Assembly (NCBI RefSeq): GCF_900156535.1
Contig: NZ_FTNV01000002.1
Coordinates: 248,001 to 312,000, forward strand
DNA from: Roseovarius nanhaiticus
GTDB taxonomy: Bacteria; Pseudomonadota; Alphaproteobacteria; Rhodobacterales; Rhodobacteraceae
DNA length: 64,000 nucleotides
Direction of reading: 5' to 3'
Of the stretch, positions 60,357 through 64,000 are shown piece by piece. Below the pieces are notes generated by a model, which saw only the letters and a list, made by a program, of their open reading frames with translations, made no database searches and had not been told where the DNA came from. Each line of letters begins with the position of its first letter. The stretch's first letter is position 1. The position numbers and the translations under genes were made by a program.

Positions 60357-61529
60357 ATGACATCGTTCCACCCCACAGCTGACTATCGCGACATCCGCGA
60401 AGGCGTCGCTGCCGTCTGCGCCGAATTCCCCGGCAGCTACTGGCGCGATCTGGATGCGCGCCGCGCCTACCCCACCGATTTTGTCGAAGCGCTTATGAAG
60501 GGCGGCTATCTGGGCGCGATGATCCCCGAGGAATATGGCGGCCTCGGCCTCAGCCTGACAGCGGGCGCGGTGATCTTGGAGGAGATCCATCGCAGCGGCG
60601 GGAATGCCGCCGCCTGCCATGCCCAGATGTACACGATGGGCACCGTGCTGCGACACGGCAGCGACGCACAAAAGCAGATGTATCTGCCCGGCATCGCGGA
60701 TGGCAGCATCCGCCTCCAGGCCTTTGGCGTGACCGAACCGACCAGCGGCACCGACACGTTGGGACTTAAAACCACCGCCAAGCGAGACGGCGACGATTAT
60801 GTCGTCAACGGTCAGAAGATATGGATCTCGCGGGCCGAGCATTCCGATCTGATGGTCCTGCTGGCGCGCACCACCCCGCGCGATCAGTGCGAGAAGAAAA
60901 CCGACGGGCTTTCGGTCTTCCTGATCGACCTGCGTGAATTGCGCGGCAATGGCGTCGAGATCCGGCCCATCCGCACGATGATCAATCACGCGACGACCGA
61001 GATCTTCTTTGAAAACGCGCGAATTCCCGCCTCCAGCCTCGTCGGCGAGGAGGGCCAAGGCTTTCGCTATATCCTCTCGGGCATGAATTCCGAGCGCATC
61101 CTGATCGCCGCCGAGTGTATCGGCGATGCCAAGTGGTTCCTCGAAAAGGCCTCAGACTACGCGCGCGAGCGGGTGGTTTTCGGCAAGCCCATCGGCGCCA
61201 ATCAAGGCGTGCAATTCCCGCTGGCCCGCGCCCATGCGCATATGATGGCCGCCGAGGCCATCGTATACCGCGCCGCCGCGATGTATGACGCGGGCGAGAA
61301 TCCGGGCGTCGAGGCAAACACGGCCAAGATGCTGGCCGCCGATGCCAGCTGGGAGGCCGCCGAGGCGTGCCTGCAGACCCATGGCGGCTTCGGCTTTGCC
61401 GAGGAATACGATGTGGAGCGCAAGTTCCGCGAGGCGCGGCTTTATCAGGTGGCGCCCATCTCGACCAACCTCATCCTGTGCTTCATTGCCGAGCGTGTGC
61501 TGGGCCTGCCCAAGTCCTACGGCGCATGA
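60357..61529 (+). CDS. Acyl-CoA dehydrogenase family protein
   Basis: 390 residues. FAD-binding fold with GMIPEEYGGLGLSLTAGAVI, FGVTEPTSGTDTLGLKTTA, VNGQKIWISRAEHSDLM and LQTHGGFGFAEEYDVERKFREA. The usual YEGT motif with the catalytic Glu is replaced by LYQVAPIS, so the base must be elsewhere or the chemistry differs. A homologue (PA0879 type) sits in the Pseudomonas itaconate locus. Overlaps the MmgE/PrpD gene by 4 bp. Confidence 0.85.
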   Translation: MTSFHPTADYRDIREGVAAVCAEFPGSYWRDLDARRAYPTDFVEALMKGGYLGAMIPEEYGGLGLSLTAGAVILEEIHRSGGNAAACHAQMYTMGTVLRHGSDAQKQMYLPGIADGSIRLQAFGVTEPTSGTDTLGLKTTAKRDGDDYVVNGQKIWISRAEHSDLMVLLARTTPRDQCEKKTDGLSVFLIDLRELRGNGVEIRPIRTMINHATTEIFFENARIPASSLVGEEGQGFRYILSGMNSERILIAAECIGDAKWFLEKASDYARERVVFGKPIGANQGVQFPLARAHAHMMAAEAIVYRAAAMYDAGENPGVEANTAKMLAADASWEAAEACLQTHGGFGFAEEYDVERKFREARLYQVAPISTNLILCFIAERVLGLPKSYGA

Positions 61530-62815
61530 GCGGGCTGGACACGCTTCTGGACCTGGCCGCGCTGCCGGACGGGGACATCCCCGAGACCAGCATGGGCATC
61601 GCACGCCTGTCGCTGATGGACTGGATGATGTGCGGCCGCGCAGGCGTGCCCGAGCCTGTGGCCGGCATCCTGCGCAACCTGGCAATTGCGGAAGGTGGCG
61701 CAGCTCAGGCCGCGATGTTCGGCGGGGGCCGCGCACCCGCGCGGATGGCGGCGCTGGTCAATGGCACGGTCAGCCATGCGCTCGATTACGATGACACGCA
61801 TTTCGCCCATGTCGGGCATCTGTCGGTCGGGATTTATCCCGCCGCCCTCGCCATCGGCGAGACGGTGGATGCCAGCACCAAGGCGGTCTGCGCCGCTTTC
61901 GCCGTCGGAGGCGAAGCGGCGATCCGCGTCGGGCTGGCCCTTGGCCGCGCGCATTACGAGCGTGGGTTTCACCAGACGGCGACCGCTGGCGCCTTTGGCG
62001 CGACCGTCGCTGCCGGGCGCCTCATGGGGCTGGACCGCGCACAAATGCGCGCCGCCATCGGCCTTTGCGCCAGCCGCGCGGCCGGTCTGCGCTGCCAGTT
62101 CGGCACGATGGGCAAGCCTTATAATGCCGGCGTCGCGGCCTCTGCCGGCGTGGAATGCGCGCAGCTTGCGGCACTGGGCATGGCGGCGCCCGATGACGGG
62201 CTTTTCGGGCCGAACGGTTATCTGGCCACCCACAGCGATGCGCCGGGCGAGATTTTGGCGCCGGATGGCGCATGGCTGATCGATGACATGAAGTACAAGC
62301 TGCACGCCTGCTGCCACGGCACACACGCAATGATCGAGGCACTCAAAGGCTACAAGCTGGAGGATGTGCGCGCCGTCTCCTTACGCACAAACCCCCGCTG
62401 GCTGAGCGTTTGCGACATCAAGGCGCCCCGTACCGGACTGGAGGTGAAGTTCAGCTACGCCTGGCTGGCCGGGATGGCCCTGCGCGGCGATGCGACCGGA
62501 AGCGACCGAACCTATACCGACGCACTGGCCGCCGATCCGGAACTGGCCGCGTTTGCAAAGGCGGTGACCGTGACCGGCGACAGCGCGCTGACCGACATGC
62601 ACGCCGCGGGCGAGATCACACTGGCCGATGGCGGCACGCTTGGCTTTGAACATGATCTGGCCGCGCCAATCCCGCTAAACGTTCTGATGCAGAGCTTGCG
62701 GGACAAGGCCGCCGCATTGCTGGGCGAGGAGGGGACGGCTTTGTGCGATGCGCTGGCACCAATGGACAGGATGAGCGCCCGTGCCCTTGGGGATCTGGTG
62801 GAGGCCGAAGCATGA
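61526..62815 (+). CDS. MmgE/PrpD family protein
   Basis: 429 residues from ATG 61526 (ATGA overlap). MmgE/PrpD fold: LVNGTVSHALDYDDTHFAHVG near residue 78, FHQTATAGAFGATVAAGRL near 147, and YKLHACCHGTHAMIEAL near 257. Relatives dehydrate 2-methylcitrate or isomerise aconitate/itaconate-like acids (PrpD, cis-aconitate decarboxylase). Here it lies between an acyl-CoA dehydrogenase and a hydratase, the same company as PA0881. Confidence 0.82.
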   Translation: MSGLDTLLDLAALPDGDIPETSMGIARLSLMDWMMCGRAGVPEPVAGILRNLAIAEGGAAQAAMFGGGRAPARMAALVNGTVSHALDYDDTHFAHVGHLSVGIYPAALAIGETVDASTKAVCAAFAVGGEAAIRVGLALGRAHYERGFHQTATAGAFGATVAAGRLMGLDRAQMRAAIGLCASRAAGLRCQFGTMGKPYNAGVAASAGVECAQLAALGMAAPDDGLFGPNGYLATHSDAPGEILAPDGAWLIDDMKYKLHACCHGTHAMIEALKGYKLEDVRAVSLRTNPRWLSVCDIKAPRTGLEVKFSYAWLAGMALRGDATGSDRTYTDALAADPELAAFAKAVTVTGDSALTDMHAAGEITLADGGTLGFEHDLAAPIPLNVLMQSLRDKAAALLGEEGTALCDALAPMDRMSARALGDLVEAEA

Positions 62816-63636
62816 GCGACTTTTCCGACTGGATCGGCCGCAGCACAACGCGCACGGACCCGGTGGCGCCGCGCCTCTTGGCCGAGTTTCGCGCCACGCT
62901 CGATGGCGTGCTGGCACCGCTCGATGTGCCGCCCGGCGTCGAATTCTGTCTCGCGCCCGATATCTGCGCGCCGGACCTCTTAGGCCGTGACGGTCATCCG
63001 CGCACGGGCCTCTACCTGCCGGACCTGCCCCTGCCCCGCCGGATGTGGGCGGGTGGCCGGATCATGCGGCACGCTCCGCTGGCCGAGGGCGACGTGGTCA
63101 CGCGCGTCTCGACCATCGAGGATGTGACCTTCAAGACGGGGCGGAGCGGGCAACTGGGCTTCGTCACCGTGCGCCACCTCTATAAGACCGAAGGCGAGAC
63201 ACGGATCGACGAGCGGCAGGATATCGTCTATCGCGAGGATCCCGCCCCCGGCGCCCCCGCACCCATCCTGCCCGAAGCCGATCCCTGGCCCGAGGCCACC
63301 GCATGGGATGTTACCACAACGCCGACGCTCCTTTTTCGCTACTCGGCCCTCACCTTCAATGGCCACCGCATCCATTACGATGCGCCCTACGCGCGCGCGG
63401 TCGAGGGATATGACGGCCTTGTCGTGCATGGCCCCATGCAGGCAATCTGGATGCAGAACCTTGCCTCCACAGTGATGGGTCATGCGCCCGCGCGCTTCGA
63501 CTATCGCGGAACCGCGCCATTGATCTGCGGCGAGCCTGTGCGCGTCGAGGCAATATCCGAACCGACGGGTCTTGCGCTTCGGGTGCGCCGTTTGTCCAAT
63601 AATACAATCACAATGCAGGCGCGCGCGACGGCCTGA
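62812..63636 (+). CDS. HTD2/MaoC-like hydratase (itaconyl- or mesaconyl-CoA hydratase type)
   Basis: 274 residues from ATG 62812, 4-bp overlap with the previous gene. Double hotdog protein: FSDWIGRSTTRTDPV at the start, LPRRMWAGGRIMRHAPL near 78 and C-terminal RYSALTFNGHRIHYDAPYAR near 195 with the catalytic His/Asp pattern. The family includes mesaconyl-C4-CoA hydratase and the itaconyl-CoA hydratase Ich. It would yield citramalyl-CoA for the CitE-like lyase at 47540. Confidence 0.85.
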   Translation: MSDFSDWIGRSTTRTDPVAPRLLAEFRATLDGVLAPLDVPPGVEFCLAPDICAPDLLGRDGHPRTGLYLPDLPLPRRMWAGGRIMRHAPLAEGDVVTRVSTIEDVTFKTGRSGQLGFVTVRHLYKTEGETRIDERQDIVYREDPAPGAPAPILPEADPWPEATAWDVTTTPTLLFRYSALTFNGHRIHYDAPYARAVEGYDGLVVHGPMQAIWMQNLASTVMGHAPARFDYRGTAPLICGEPVRVEAISEPTGLALRVRRLSNNTITMQARATA

Positions 63637-63682
63637 CACAGGCATCCGGTCACTTCCTGCAATCGCAGCAGTCACTTTTGCG

Positions 63683-63695
63683 AATGATTATCATT
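63683..63695. promoter_or_regulatory. Fur/Mur-type box AATGATTATCATT
   Basis: Inverted repeat AATGAT/ATCATT around one base, very close to half of a Fur box, 62 bp upstream of the metal transporter gene. In Alphaproteobacteria Fur homologues often act as the manganese regulator Mur on sitABC-type operons. Confidence 0.7.
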
Positions 63696-63756
63696 TTACT
63701 TGCATCTTGCGAGTGCGTCGCATTTACACTACCCCGTATTTAACGATGAGGACGCC

Positions 63757-64000
63757 ATGACTTCGAAACTCACGACATCCCTGCGCGCCGCTCTGTTGCT
63801 GACGGCTGCATTTCATTTCTCGCCCGCCGCTGCGGACGACGATCCGCTGAAAGTCGTCACGACTTTCACCATCCTTCAGGACATGGCCGCCAATGTTGCG
63901 GGGGATGCCGCCGAGATCGTCTCGATCACCAAACCGGGCGCGGAAATTCACGGCTATCAGCCCACTCCGCAGGATATCGTGCGCGCCTCGGATGCAGATC
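63757..64000 (+). CDS. Metal ABC transporter periplasmic binding protein, N-terminal part (SitA-like)
   Basis: Runs off the right edge after 81 residues. Signal peptide of about 26 residues ending ASPAAA-like, then VVTTFTILQDMAANVAGD and PGAEIHGYQPTPQDIVRA, the beginning of cluster 9 metal-binding proteins; the His in EIHGYQPTP is the first metal ligand. EIHxYQPTP favours the Mn/Fe (SitA/PsaA) branch over zinc-specific ZnuA, which has a long His-rich loop. The Fur/Mur box upstream agrees. Confidence 0.78.
   Translation, partial: MTSKLTTSLRAALLLTAAFHFSPAAADDDPLKVVTTFTILQDMAANVAGDAAEIVSITKPGAEIHGYQPTPQDIVRASDAD

Noticed and set aside
1..64000. Mobile elements, integrase attachment sites and CRISPR arrays
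   Set aside because: No transposase, integrase or phage structural gene, no terminal inverted repeats with target duplications and no regularly spaced direct repeats were found; gene order and codon use look continuous.

Overview
The window is a GC-rich stretch of an alphaproteobacterial chromosome, most likely from the Rhodobacterales (roseobacter group). The basis is the complete PhyR/NepR/EcfG general stress module, which is confined to Alphaproteobacteria, a Rhodobacteraceae-type porin, many GTG/TTG starts with 4-bp ATGA/GTGA overlaps, and a large load of ABC importers with attached catabolic operons. About 68 protein genes are called. I see no rRNA, intact tRNA, transposase, phage or CRISPR. 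Coding density is very high; only 10390-10847 and 37468-37898 exceed 300 bases without a gene.

Region 1 (1-2497): the end of mobB and a large MoeA protein with an extra N-terminal RNase H-like (DUF429-like) domain, both linked to molybdenum cofactor synthesis. Region 2 (2500-15369): a hydroxyproline catabolic island. A polar amino acid ABC importer, 4-hydroxyproline 2-epimerase, a D-hydroxyproline oxidase/dehydrogenase, a pyrroline-4-hydroxy-2-carboxylate deaminase and a ketoglutarate-semialdehyde dehydrogenase make up the trans-4-hydroxyproline route. An aconitase-X type cis-3-hydroxyproline dehydratase, a trans-3-hydroxyproline dehydratase-like protein and a pyrroline-2-carboxylate reductase make up the 3-hydroxyproline route. 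A GntR/FCD regulator is encoded at the edge, and three near-identical 13-bp palindromes (ATACAnnnTGTAT) lie in front of three transcription units.

Region 3 (15528-18127): a META-domain protein, an endonuclease/exonuclease/phosphatase-family protein and a cardiolipin synthase-like phospholipase D. Region 4 (18131-27110): a LysR regulator divergent from PxpA, a mini biotin carrier, biotin carboxylase, PxpB, PxpC and a sugar-type ABC importer. This looks like a split, biotin-dependent amide/lactam carboxylase-hydrolase with its own transporter. Region 5 (27228-34286): Dps, then the general stress locus (histidine kinase, EcfG, NepR, PhyR) and small envelope genes (DUF1328, DUF883, holin-like, YihY/BrkB, PLDc_N). 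Perfect EcfG promoters (GGAAC-N16-CGTT) can be read directly in front of nepR, DUF1328, DUF883 and PLDc_N.

Region 6 (34338-38183): two tandem sulfotransferases, a porin with a TTG start and a small cupin. Region 7 (38187-46224): a dimethylarginine dimethylaminohydrolase-like enzyme, an aminotransferase and a TetR regulator, divergent from a histidine/arginine-type ABC importer. Next come a four-domain rhodanese and a cysteine-dioxygenase-family enzyme. Region 8 (46239-63636): a C5-dicarboxylate-like catabolic island. It contains a CaiB-type CoA transferase, a CitE-like lyase, class I fumarase (possible mesaconase), acyl-CoA dehydrogenase, MmgE/PrpD protein, an HTD2/MaoC-like hydratase and a LysR regulator. 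These families match the Pseudomonas aeruginosa itaconate locus (PA0877-PA0883). Here they are joined to a branched-chain-type ABC importer, a periplasmic cyclase, an aldehyde dehydrogenase, an SDR and a zinc alcohol dehydrogenase. The window ends inside a metal-binding ABC lipoprotein/periplasmic protein gene preceded by a Fur/Mur-type box.
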